Part shown: piece by piece, positions 7,796 to 16,135 of the stretch
Layout: each line of letters starts with the position of its first letter
Numbering within the stretch: the first letter of the stretch is position 1
Source: Nonlabens sp. YIK11
GTDB taxonomy: Bacteria; Bacteroidota; Bacteroidia; Flavobacteriales; Flavobacteriaceae
DNA: 64,000 nt
Direction: 5' to 3'
Assembly: GCF_001413925.1 (NCBI RefSeq)
Contig: NZ_LBMJ01000001.1
Span: 3,078,001 to 3,142,000, forward strand
The notes under the pieces: model-generated
The model's input: only the letters and a program-made list of their open reading frames with translations
Databases searched by the model: none
Told to the model about the DNA's origin: nothing
Program-made: the position numbers and the translations under genes

Positions 7796-9106
7796 ATGAA
7801 CTTCACAAAACATCTCAAGACTTCTTATACCGTTTTTACCATCACCATTACGGTAATGATCATATTGATCGCGATAACCCTTGCATACTTTATATCGCTG
7901 CAGCAAGAAGACGCAATTCTAATTAATAAGTCAGGACGCCAACGAATGTTGAGTCAACGCATTACAAAGCAAGCGTTGTACAATTTGCTAGGAAATACAG
8001 AAGATTCAACAGCATACAGCAACGATATGCTATATCAAAGCGTTCAGGAATTACAAGAGGCACAACAATTTTTATCCCAGAAAAATAAAACGAACGACCA
8101 TCTCAAAAAGGTAGATTCAGTTCTTCAAATAACAAATCTTCAAATTGAAGAAATTAGCAAAGCTGTTGATAAGATCCTAAGCGCAGATTCAAAGTTTCAA
8201 TTAGAGTCTCAAGTCGCATTAATCATTTCAATTGAAGGTAAGTTTCTTGACCATATGGAACAAATTACCCTTTGGTTACAGAAGGAATCAGAAAGAAAAA
8301 ATGAACTCGCCATGCTCATCTGTTATGTTTTAACTGGTATCGCACTACTTATTATTATGGCTGAATTTTTTCTCGTACTTCTTCCAGCACAACGTCATCT
8401 GCGTGATAAGAATGAAAGCTTGTCTGCCGCCAATAAGCAATTATCCGATTATGCTCAGATAACCGCTCACAACTTGAGGGCGCCTATTGGCAATTTGATT
8501 TTTCTCTCCAATTTTTATAAAGATGCTGATAGTGAAGAAGAGAAATCCGAACTCTTCCAGAAATTTGATACCGTGATTCAGCATTTAGACGAAACGGTAA
8601 ATGTTTTACTAACAGGAATAAAAACTAAAACCGAAGAACAAATACCAACTCAAAAACTAATCTTTGAAAAGGTTTTAGGTCAAACGAAGGACTTGTTAGT
8701 CGGCGAGATCTTGAACCAAAAAGCGATAATCACTGCTAACTTTTCAGATGCTCCATTCGTAATTTATAACAAGGTATATCTGGAAAGCATTATGCTCAAC
8801 TTACTAAGCAACGCTTTGAAATACAGCGATACAAAGAGAGCTCCAGAAATACACTTGAGAACCGAGAATGAAAAGAACGCAATTAAACTGTACGTTCAAG
8901 ATAACGGACTGGGAATCGATTTGGAACGTCAAGCCAAAAAAATCTTCGGTTTACATCAGACCTTCCACAGGAATAAAAATTCAAAAGGTATAGGCCTATT
9001 TATTGTTAAAAATCAAGTCGAATCTTTAGGCGGGTCGATCGAAGTGCATAGTATTCCAAATAAAGGATCTACTTTTATTGTAACTTTCAAAAAACAAACC
9101 GCATGA
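7796..9106 (+). CDS. Membrane histidine kinase with PilJ-type sensor
   Basis: A 436-residue sensor kinase. Membrane segments lie at about 12-34 and 172-196. Between them is a type IV pili methyl-accepting (PilJ/NarX-like) helical sensor domain marked by NKSGRQRMLSQRITKQAL. The HisKA H-box is TAHNLRAPI with His225 as phosphoacceptor. The ATPase domain has NLLSNALKY, QDNGLGID and KGIGLFIVKNQV. I chose the ATG at 7796 (MNFTKHLKTSY); an ATG at 7778 would add six residues. It overlaps the response regulator by four bases, so the two form one unit. The signal is unknown. Confidence 0.88.
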   Translation: MNFTKHLKTSYTVFTITITVMIILIAITLAYFISLQQEDAILINKSGRQRMLSQRITKQALYNLLGNTEDSTAYSNDMLYQSVQELQEAQQFLSQKNKTNDHLKKVDSVLQITNLQIEEISKAVDKILSADSKFQLESQVALIISIEGKFLDHMEQITLWLQKESERKNELAMLICYVLTGIALLIIMAEFFLVLLPAQRHLRDKNESLSAANKQLSDYAQITAHNLRAPIGNLIFLSNFYKDADSEEEKSELFQKFDTVIQHLDETVNVLLTGIKTKTEEQIPTQKLIFEKVLGQTKDLLVGEILNQKAIITANFSDAPFVIYNKVYLESIMLNLLSNALKYSDTKRAPEIHLRTENEKNAIKLYVQDNGLGIDLERQAKKIFGLHQTFHRNKNSKGIGLFIVKNQVESLGGSIEVHSIPNKGSTFIVTFKKQTA

Positions 9107-9519
9107 GTGCAAAACCTTTTATTCTAAGTTTAATTGATGACGACGAAATCTATCAATATGGTTTCAAGCGCACCGTAGAAAAATCGCGATTTGCCAAAAA
9201 AGTTTTAGTCTTCTCCGATGGAGAGCAAGCCATCAATTTTATGATTGATAATATTGCCAATGCACAAGAACTTCCAGATGTGATCTTTCTAGACATCAAT
9301 ATGCCCATCATGAATGGATTTGAGTTTATGGAAGAATATATTAAGCTCAAACCAAAGGTAGGTAAGAGAATTACGATCTATATGGTATCATCGTCTATCG
9401 ACCCAACTGATGTAGAACGAGCTAAATCCATTAGCGAACTTACAGACTATATCATTAAACCTGTTGATGAAAGCATGTTGAGAGAAATCTTGCAAAAATT
9501 GGAAGAAGAATACGACTAG
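9103..9519 (+). CDS. Single-domain response regulator
   Basis: A 138-residue receiver domain with no output domain. The acidic pocket is Asp12-Asp14, the phosphoacceptor Asp64 in FLDINMP, and the conserved Lys in IIKPVDE. The ATGA overlap with the kinase gene indicates translational coupling, and the kinase is almost certainly its partner. Lacking a DNA-binding domain, it probably acts by protein contact or in a phosphorelay. Its stop codon shares a CTAG with the stop of the convergent MscS gene. Confidence 0.9.
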   Translation: MSAKPFILSLIDDDEIYQYGFKRTVEKSRFAKKVLVFSDGEQAINFMIDNIANAQELPDVIFLDINMPIMNGFEFMEEYIKLKPKVGKRITIYMVSSSIDPTDVERAKSISELTDYIIKPVDESMLREILQKLEEEYD

Positions 9520-11243
9520 TCTTTTTTCAATTCCACGCGAGTTTTAGTAAGATATAAGCCATCTTCTAGATCAGCTATAAAGGCTACTAATTGTTCTCTT
9601 AGCTCACAATGTAAATCCCATGTAGTACTGGCATCTTTTCCAGAACAAAGTGCTCGCATCTCTATGGTGTCCTCACCGGCCTCCACAACTTGAATAACCG
9701 GCTCGTGCTCACCATCCCACAATTCGTGGTTGCGCAACAACGATTCATATTTCTCTCTGACTTTTTGGACATCAATTCTATAGTCTGCGTGTACAATTAT
9801 CGGTCGTACTTGATGCGGATTTGTCATTGACCAATTTTCAAAAATATTGCTAATGACATACTTCAACGGGATGACGAGTCTGCGTTGGTCCCAGGTTCTT
9901 ACGACCATATAAGTAAAGCGAATATCCTCTACATAACCCCAATCATCATTGATGATTACCGTATCGCCTATTTTTGCTGGACTGGTCAAGGCAATCTGTA
10001 TACCGGCAATAATATTTCCCAGTGTACTTTGAGCTGCAATTCCCAGAACGACAGTCAACACACCAGCCGAAGCCAATAAAGAAATCCCGAGTTTCTCCAA
10101 AGAACGGAACTGGGAAATGATCACCGTGATACCTATTATAATCACCACAAAAGTCACGACGCGACGAGCAACACTTACATAAGTCAACATCTGTCTGGCC
10201 TGGCTGTTTTCCTCAGGATTGGTGTCTCCTATCCTATTTTCAGCAATGTAGATCATGAAGCTATCTATAAACTTCATGATGAGCCAGGTGATGGAAGATA
10301 TGACCGTGATAAGCAGTAAAGAATAGAGCCAACTGGCAAACGGACCACTAAAACTAATGAGAGAATTAAGGGTGATGTAGAAGAATAGCACGGCAATGGC
10401 AAACCCAGAAGGTGTTGCCAGGTTTTTACCTACTACCTTTAACCACGCAAACCTACTCTTACGACACAATCTGCGAACGATATAAGAACCCAACTTTCCA
10501 ATTAAAAAGGAAAGTCCAATCAAGATCAGCGTTCCTAAAATCTTCCATACAGGTAAACCTAAAACACCAAATCGTGCCCATTCAGGCATCATCAATTCAA
10601 GTTGACGTGGTCCATAAATACGATACAACTCTTCTATATTCTCTACCGTATCAGCACTGATGAGCCAGAATGCACCAAAGTCTTTATACTTAACTCTTTG
10701 CAGCCTTAAGCTCGCATCGCGACCTTCCAGGTCCAGTTCGCCAAAATGAACACTACGTCTAGGGCTGCCCGCTATGGCCTTATTAGTCGCGGTCTGTATA
10801 TCGATTTGTCCGTCGGGACGGTCAGATATGGAACCCCATTCAATATTGACGCGCTGGTTCATCACAAAATATAGCTTCTCTGCGAGTACGGCCGCATCCT
10901 CAATCGTCAGGTTGCTAGGCATCCTATTCAGGTTCAATGCATAGGCAGCGTCCTCAAATCGCTCGTCACGACATGCTTGGACAAATTCTTCCAGGGTCGC
11001 CTGCGGCGTGCGGTAATTGAATTTTGTAGGAGGTAGACCAATGTTTTCATTGATTCTTGAAAGAATATAATAGGAGTCGTTATATTCCAGTATTGGATTG
11101 CTGGCATAACCAGCATTTTCATCAACGATGGATTCCTTACTTGGAAGTTGCGATTCTTGTTGGGTAGTATCCGCTGGTTTTTGAGAGTGGACAACACCTA
11201 CATTAAAGAGTAAAAAACAATATAGAAATCGTAAAAAGTGCAT
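9516..11243 (-). CDS. MscS-family mechanosensitive channel
   Basis: A 575-residue inner-membrane protein. A signal peptide (about 1-20, ending VVHSQ) leads a periplasmic domain of about 210 residues. Four to five membrane helices follow from about 235 to 420. The pore-lining helix and beta domain carry the MscS hallmark LGIAAQSTLGNIIAG and then IGDTVIINDDWGYVEDI. The family opens under membrane tension to release solutes during hypo-osmotic shock; the large periplasmic domain places this in the larger, multi-domain branch. It stands alone, convergent with the response regulator. Confidence 0.88.
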   Translation of the reverse strand: MHFLRFLYCFLLFNVGVVHSQKPADTTQQESQLPSKESIVDENAGYASNPILEYNDSYYILSRINENIGLPPTKFNYRTPQATLEEFVQACRDERFEDAAYALNLNRMPSNLTIEDAAVLAEKLYFVMNQRVNIEWGSISDRPDGQIDIQTATNKAIAGSPRRSVHFGELDLEGRDASLRLQRVKYKDFGAFWLISADTVENIEELYRIYGPRQLELMMPEWARFGVLGLPVWKILGTLILIGLSFLIGKLGSYIVRRLCRKSRFAWLKVVGKNLATPSGFAIAVLFFYITLNSLISFSGPFASWLYSLLLITVISSITWLIMKFIDSFMIYIAENRIGDTNPEENSQARQMLTYVSVARRVVTFVVIIIGITVIISQFRSLEKLGISLLASAGVLTVVLGIAAQSTLGNIIAGIQIALTSPAKIGDTVIINDDWGYVEDIRFTYMVVRTWDQRRLVIPLKYVISNIFENWSMTNPHQVRPIIVHADYRIDVQKVREKYESLLRNHELWDGEHEPVIQVVEAGEDTIEMRALCSGKDASTTWDLHCELREQLVAFIADLEDGLYLTKTRVELKKD

Positions 11244-11346
11244 GGCTAGATCGGTTTTATTTTTAAATATATTGATATGAATCCCATCGGGCGCTCCTTT
11301 TCCATTTATTTAAGAAGACTTATGTATCACTATGGCATTCATTTTG

Positions 11347-11354
11347 TAACTTTG
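11347..11354 (+). promoter_or_regulatory. Promoter -7 box of the metal-efflux operon
   Basis: TAACTTTG matches the Bacteroidota -7 consensus TAnnTTTG and ends only five bases before the first ATG of the operon (11360), so the transcript may be leaderless. Confidence 0.45.
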
Positions 11355-11359
11355 TAGTC

Positions 11360-11773
11360 ATGAAATCGCTGATTCACAAGTCTGTTTCCATTACAATGGC
11401 ATTATTGCTATTGCTTACCACAACGTCGTTTAGTATTGCGACGCATTTTTGTGGTGATCACCTTGTGGACATCGCTTTTTACGATGATGCCCGCAGTTGC
11501 GAGATGCAGGACACCGATCCTGAAATGCACGATGCCATGAAGGATATGGGTTGCTGCAAGGACAAGCAGATCGTTTCTGACAGCGATCAGGACTTTCAGA
11601 AAACTACATTTGACTTCTCATTAGACCAGCTGGTCTTTATCACCTCTTTTGCATATTCTTATGCCGTTCTATTGGAACAGGATTTGGATACTGCACAAAA
11701 CAGACTCATTAAGGAGTCGCCGCCATTACCGGGTCGCGACCTCTTTTTATTACACGATTCCTTTCTTATCTAG
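11360..11773 (+). CDS. HYC_CC_PP family protein
   Basis: A 137-residue exported protein with an N-terminal hydrophobic signal (residues 8-28). It shows the three motifs that name the family: THFCGDH after the signal, MGCCKDK in the middle and SPPLPGRDL near the end. In Bacteroidota this family usually heads metal-handling gene groups, and here it precedes a porin-like protein, HMA proteins and a permease. His and Cys in the motifs suggest periplasmic metal binding (inference). It is likely the first gene of the operon, with a promoter box directly before its ATG. Confidence 0.78.
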   Translation: MKSLIHKSVSITMALLLLLTTTSFSIATHFCGDHLVDIAFYDDARSCEMQDTDPEMHDAMKDMGCCKDKQIVSDSDQDFQKTTFDFSLDQLVFITSFAYSYAVLLEQDLDTAQNRLIKESPPLPGRDLFLLHDSFLI

Positions 11774-11841
11774 ATTGTTTTTGTCTTTCATGGAATGATT
11801 GATTTCATTCTAACCTTAAGTCAAACTCAATTTTATACACA

Positions 11842-12606
11842 ATGAAACAATTTTTAGTGGTGGCTTGTATGGTTTTCGCTTTCGCGAAAGCGTACTCTCA
11901 AGGACCACCTATAACTGCAGATAAGCCCATCATGCTAGGTGGCGGCAGTTTTACAACAAAAACATTAACCGAAATACGCAATACAGAGCGCGGTACGGCC
12001 ATCTATGTACCGCTGATGCTTCACTATTTGCCTACTTCTAATAGCCTGGTAGCAGTTCATTTACCCTACATCAATTATGATCTAGATGATGCGAACGGTA
12101 GCTCGTTAGCAGACATTAAGCTTCTAGGTAAATACCAATTTTACCGCAAGGATGGAACGGGAAAGACCTTCCGTATGGTGGCAAAAACGCTGCAAACCTT
12201 ACCTACTGGAGAAGAGCTGGATCTTATGGATCTTAGTACTGGTAAATATTCGGGCTACTATGGCGTGGTTGCTGGGCTGGAAACCCTTAAGTATGGTATC
12301 TCGTCAGAGATAGGTTACAACTCCATGCCTAATGGGACGATGGATGAATTTCGTACCAAGTTGGGCTTTGGGTTGCCATTACTCAAGCCACAGTATCCCA
12401 ATAAACAAGTAAATCTTTATTTTGAATATACCAGCGCCTGGTTGCATGAACGTGACTGGTACCAGTTGCTTTATGCACAAGGTATCCAGTATGCGAGCAA
12501 GAACATCACTTTTGACCTTGCTTTGCAATTGCCATTGGTACAAGATATTCCAGATAATAGAGCCCTAAATTATTCCGTGTTTCTGGGCACACGATACACA
12601 TTTTAA
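11842..12606 (+). CDS. Outer-membrane beta-barrel protein of the metal operon
   Basis: A 254-residue secreted protein. The signal peptide MKQFLVVACMVFAFAKAYSQ is followed by alternating hydrophobic strands ending in an aromatic residue (NYSVFLGTRYTF), typical of an outer-membrane barrel. The closest family known to me is the transporter/phenol-MetA-like barrel group. The highly iterated palindrome lies in its signal peptide and encodes FAFAKA. It sits 68 bases after the HYC_CC_PP gene and 18 bases before the double-HMA gene. A role in moving metal or a ligand across the outer membrane is inferred. Confidence 0.65.
   Translation: MKQFLVVACMVFAFAKAYSQGPPITADKPIMLGGGSFTTKTLTEIRNTERGTAIYVPLMLHYLPTSNSLVAVHLPYINYDLDDANGSSLADIKLLGKYQFYRKDGTGKTFRMVAKTLQTLPTGEELDLMDLSTGKYSGYYGVVAGLETLKYGISSEIGYNSMPNGTMDEFRTKLGFGLPLLKPQYPNKQVNLYFEYTSAWLHERDWYQLLYAQGIQYASKNITFDLALQLPLVQDIPDNRALNYSVFLGTRYTF
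11877..11892. repeat. Iterated palindrome, copy 1 (perfect, coding)
   Basis: CGCTTTCGCGAAAGCG in frame inside the signal peptide of the outer-membrane protein (FAFAKA). Confidence 0.95.
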
Positions 12607-12624
12607 TTTTAAAAGAATAACAAC

Positions 12625-13257
12625 ATGAAAAATATAGCAATCATACTGAGCATAGCTTTTAGCTTGTTCGCTTTCGCGAAAGCGGATGCACAAAAATCAA
12701 ATCAAAGAGATCAATTTGAAGTACAAGTCGACGGTCTAGGCTGCCCATTTTGCGCCTACGGTCTTGAAAAAAAGTTCAAGGAATTCAAAGGCATCAAAGA
12801 TGTCAAAATAGATATTGAAACTGGAGATTTCTCATTCAGCTATCCGGCAGATAAGGAATTGACTATGGACGCTGTCGTCTCTCAAGTGGAAAAAGCAGGT
12901 TACACACCTAAACTGGCCACTATCAATAGAGCCAATGGAAAAGTGGAAAGCAACGCTACCTCAAAAGATGCAGTCGCTTCAGCAAACTTGACCACAACTA
13001 AAATGTACGTCAACGGTAAATGTGGCATGTGTAAAGCACGTATCGAGAAAGCTGCATCCAGTCTTGCTGGCGTTTCCACCGCAGAATGGGATGAAAAGAC
13101 CCATATGTTAACCATTGCTCACGACGCTTCAAAAACCAATAGGGAAGCCGTAGCTACCAGCATGGCTAAAGTAGGTCATGACACTAAAACCGCAAAGGCA
13201 AGCGATGCTACCTATGACGCATTACCTGCTTGTTGTCACTATAAAAGAGCCATATAA
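12625..13257 (+). CDS. Secreted protein with two heavy-metal-associated domains
   Basis: A 210-residue exported protein. After a signal peptide (about 1-23) it has two HMA folds: the first with GLGCPFCAYG (CxxC), the second with NGKCGMCKARIEK (CxxC). The C terminus adds a Cys pair with His (PACCHYKRA). HMA domains bind soft metal ions such as Cu(I), Zn(II) or Hg(II) and hand them to transporters, so a periplasmic metallochaperone for the neighbouring permease is likely. The signal peptide again carries the iterated palindrome. Its stop codon overlaps the next start by one base. Confidence 0.85.
   Translation: MKNIAIILSIAFSLFAFAKADAQKSNQRDQFEVQVDGLGCPFCAYGLEKKFKEFKGIKDVKIDIETGDFSFSYPADKELTMDAVVSQVEKAGYTPKLATINRANGKVESNATSKDAVASANLTTTKMYVNGKCGMCKARIEKAASSLAGVSTAEWDEKTHMLTIAHDASKTNREAVATSMAKVGHDTKTAKASDATYDALPACCHYKRAI
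12669..12684. repeat. Iterated palindrome, copy 2 (perfect, coding)
   Basis: CGCTTTCGCGAAAGCG in the signal peptide of the double-HMA protein, in the same frame as copy 1 (FAFAKA before the cleavage region). Confidence 0.95.
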
Positions 13258-14135
13258 TGAAGAATTTGATATATATCATCCCGATATTCTTCGGGATGAT
13301 TTCTTGCAATGAACAAGTAGAGCAACCTAAAGAATGGCAGTTTGAAAAAACGATTGCACTAGACGGCATCAATCCTATAGGAATCACTGCAGATGGTAAC
13401 GATATCTTCTTAAGTGATGGAGACCACAACCGTGTTCTTAAGGTAAATACCGATGGTGAGATCCTTTTTGAGATGGAAGGTTTTGATCGTCCCATGCACC
13501 TTGATTTTGGGAAAGCAGACCTGCAGATCACTGATAAGATGACCACTTCCATGCTTCAGGAGCGAGCATTGTTCGTACCAGAATATGGACGTGACTCCAT
13601 TGCTGTGATGCGCGATAATAAAATGGATTATCTCGTCATTAACGATTCTCTGGACGCGCCTGCTGGAATAAGTGTTTATGAAAATGAAATTGCGATCGCA
13701 GATTTCTACACCAACAGGATTCTATACTACAATGGTAGCCAATGGATCAGTTTTGGGAAAGAAGGAAAAGCCATGGGCGATTTCTACTATCCAACTGATG
13801 TTCAAATCACGGCAGACAAGATCTTTGTAGCAGATGCCTACAACAATCGCGGGCAGGTTTTTGATAAAACTGGGAAAGTGTTGGCAGAGTTTGGACAGGA
13901 CCAAAACTTCAATGCAGCCACAGGAATCTACGTGAGCGATTCAGAAATATTTCTAACTGATTTTGAAAATGATCGCGTCCTTGTGTTTGGGATGGATTAT
14001 CAATTGAAGCAAGTATTGGAATCTGGTATTGACAAACCAACAGACTTGATGGTTATCGAGGATATCTTATACATCACGAATTATCGTAATGGTGAGATGA
14101 TACGTTATACTTTAAAACCTATAATGGAGGAATAA
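13257..14135 (+). CDS. NHL-repeat lipoprotein of the metal operon
   Basis: A 292-residue lipoprotein; GMISCNEQ places the lipid-anchored Cys at residue 17. The rest consists of beta-propeller blades of the NHL type, seen as recurring segments such as GNDIFLSDGDHNRVLKV and DKIFVADAYNNRGQVF. NHL propellers usually bind partners or ligands. The start overlaps the stop of the HMA gene, and one base separates its stop from the permease start, so it is firmly inside the operon. Its specific role is unknown; a periplasmic scaffold or sensor for the efflux system is possible. Confidence 0.82.
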   Translation: MKNLIYIIPIFFGMISCNEQVEQPKEWQFEKTIALDGINPIGITADGNDIFLSDGDHNRVLKVNTDGEILFEMEGFDRPMHLDFGKADLQITDKMTTSMLQERALFVPEYGRDSIAVMRDNKMDYLVINDSLDAPAGISVYENEIAIADFYTNRILYYNGSQWISFGKEGKAMGDFYYPTDVQITADKIFVADAYNNRGQVFDKTGKVLAEFGQDQNFNAATGIYVSDSEIFLTDFENDRVLVFGMDYQLKQVLESGIDKPTDLMVIEDILYITNYRNGEMIRYTLKPIMEE

Positions 14136-14136
14136 C

Positions 14137-15363
14137 ATGAATAACTTCCTTGAAAACTGGGGTGAGGCCGCCTACACGTCGGTAGGGTTTTTCTGGATGG
14201 CGTTATGGGCTTTTGCATTGGGTTATATCATAAGCAGTATGATCCAAATTTTTGTAACCGAAAAGCGCATGCAAAAGACGATGGGCGGTGCAGAAGGTAA
14301 AGGCGTGCTCTTGGGAACTTTTTTTGGATTTATAAGCAGTTCCTGCAGCTTTGCTGCACTGGCATCTACTAAGTCCATTTTTAAAAAAGGTGCCAGCTTT
14401 ATATCCAGCATGGCGTTTTTATTAGCATCGACTAATCTTGTGATCGAGCTGGGAATCATCATCTCCATATTTTTGGGATGGCAGTTTGTTGTAGGTGAGT
14501 ATTTGGGTGGTATTCTTTTAATCCTGATAAGTTGGTTGCTTATCAGGATTATAAACCCTAAAAAACTTATTGATAAAGCCCGCAACAATCTAAAGGACGA
14601 TCAAGACGAATCTGAAGAAGCTTCAAAAGATTGGAAAAAGCAGATCGTAAAAGAGGAAAGTTGGGCACGCGTTTCCAAAAAATACAAAATGGAATGGCAA
14701 ATGGTCTGGAAAGATGTTACAGTAGGCTTTACGATTGCGGGAATCGTGGCGGCCTTTGTTCCAGATTCATTTTTCCAAACACTGTTCATCAATAGCGGTC
14801 CCGGCAATACTGATTTTAGTTTTTTTGAAATTTTGGAACACATCATCGTTGGACCAGTGGCTGCATTTTTGACCTTTATTGGATCCATGGGTAATATACC
14901 ATTAGCAGCCTTGCTCTTTGGTAAAGGAGTCAGCTTTGCTGGAGTGATGGCCTTTATTTTTAGTGATCTGGTGGTTTTCCCAGTGTTGCGCATCAATGCG
15001 AGATATTACGGTTGGAAGATGTCATTATTCATATTATTTCTACTATTTACTGCTTTGATAGGTGCAGCGCTAACCCTTCATTATGGTTTTGACTTACTCA
15101 ACATGCTACCAGATCCCAGTCAGGTCAAAATTCAAGACAGTACGTATTTTAAGATAGACTACACCTTTTACCTCAACCTTACTTTCTTGGTAATATCAGG
15201 CTATTTGGTTTATCTGGGCTTTTTCAAAAAGAAAGACGTAGATCACAACATGAGTGAAATGGCGCCTAAAAGCGCACTGTTGGAAAGCATTATGAAATTT
15301 GCCGCACTGGCTTGTTATTTATGGCTTACCGGTGGATTAATCACCAAATTTTTTATCCTTTAG
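14137..15363 (+). CDS. SO_0444-type Cu/Zn efflux permease (DUF318/ArsP)
   Basis: A 408-residue inner-membrane permease with about ten hydrophobic segments in two groups separated by a charged loop at about 150-185. GFISSSCSFAALAS in helix two and GSMGNIPLAALLFGKG in the second half are hallmarks of the DUF318/ArsP_1 permease family. The Bacteroidota/Shewanella branch accompanied by HMA proteins is annotated as SO_0444 Cu/Zn efflux. The context of two HMA proteins supports export of a soft metal; the ion cannot be read from sequence. Confidence 0.85.
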   Translation: MNNFLENWGEAAYTSVGFFWMALWAFALGYIISSMIQIFVTEKRMQKTMGGAEGKGVLLGTFFGFISSSCSFAALASTKSIFKKGASFISSMAFLLASTNLVIELGIIISIFLGWQFVVGEYLGGILLILISWLLIRIINPKKLIDKARNNLKDDQDESEEASKDWKKQIVKEESWARVSKKYKMEWQMVWKDVTVGFTIAGIVAAFVPDSFFQTLFINSGPGNTDFSFFEILEHIIVGPVAAFLTFIGSMGNIPLAALLFGKGVSFAGVMAFIFSDLVVFPVLRINARYYGWKMSLFILFLLFTALIGAALTLHYGFDLLNMLPDPSQVKIQDSTYFKIDYTFYLNLTFLVISGYLVYLGFFKKKDVDHNMSEMAPKSALLESIMKFAALACYLWLTGGLITKFFIL

Positions 15364-15369
15364 AACATT

Positions 15370-16095
15370 ATGAAACATTCCTATACTATCAAAGGCATGA
15401 CCTGCAATGGCTGTCGTACCCATGTCGAGCAAGTTCTCAATAATGTAGAAGGTGTTATTAGTGCCACTGTAGATCTTGAAAGTGAGACTGCTCGTATTGA
15501 AATGAAGCGTCATATAAATCTAGACACCTTTCAAAAAGCACTTCCAGAAAAATATACCATACAGCAAAAACAGGAAACCAATGTTTTTGCCAACAGTTCT
15601 ATTGAGACCAGTACCAATGAGCCATCAAAATTAAAGCAGCTGCAACCGCTCCTTATAATTTTGGGATATATCACTATTGCTACCGTATTACTCAATTATT
15701 CCAGAGATTCCTGGAGCACGGCAATGCTGGATTTTATGGGACTGTTTTTTATCGTATTTAGTTTTTTCAAAATCCTGGATCTAAAAGGTTTCCCTGCAAG
15801 CTTTAGTATGTACGATCCGCTGGCTAGAGTCCTTCCAGCATATGGATGGATCTATCCATTTATTGAAACCGCATTGGGTTTGATGTTCCTGATGCGTTTT
15901 GAGATCGATATCGCTTTGATCGCAACGCTCGTGGTGCTGGGAATAACGACTATAGGAGTATCTAAAACACTTTTGGATAAAAAGTCCATTCAGTGCGCTT
16001 GTCTGGGCACGGCGCTCAAACTTCCCATGACTGAGGCAACCTTTATTGAAAATGCCATTATGATTGTCATGGCTGTATTGATGCTCGTGATGTAG
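15370..16095 (+). CDS. HMA domain fused to MauE/DoxX-like membrane domain
   Basis: A 241-residue protein. Residues 1-70 form a cytoplasmic HMA domain with GMTCNGCRTHVEQV (CxxC). Residues about 95-241 hold four membrane helices of the MauE/DoxX redox-associated type, including a CxC in IQCACLGTALKLP. The fusion would couple cytosolic metal capture to a membrane redox or maturation function. It follows the permease by six bases and is the last gene of the operon; a perfect iterated palindrome lies 10 bases after its stop. Confidence 0.85.
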   Translation: MKHSYTIKGMTCNGCRTHVEQVLNNVEGVISATVDLESETARIEMKRHINLDTFQKALPEKYTIQQKQETNVFANSSIETSTNEPSKLKQLQPLLIILGYITIATVLLNYSRDSWSTAMLDFMGLFFIVFSFFKILDLKGFPASFSMYDPLARVLPAYGWIYPFIETALGLMFLMRFEIDIALIATLVVLGITTIGVSKTLLDKKSIQCACLGTALKLPMTEATFIENAIMIVMAVLMLVM

Positions 16096-16105
16096 AAGGT
16101 TATTT

Positions 16106-16121
16106 CGCTTTCGCGAAAGCG
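16106..16121. repeat. Iterated palindrome, copy 3 (perfect, intergenic)
   Basis: Lies in the 40-base gap between two convergent genes, extended to TTCGCTTTCGCGAAAGCGAA. It could serve as a hairpin for both genes, but there is no T run. Confidence 0.95.
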
Positions 16122-16135
16122 AACTATCGTGCAGC

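Noticed and set aside
16106..16121. Palindrome as a classical terminator
   Set aside because: No T run follows on either strand, and neighbouring genes often have separate clear terminators.
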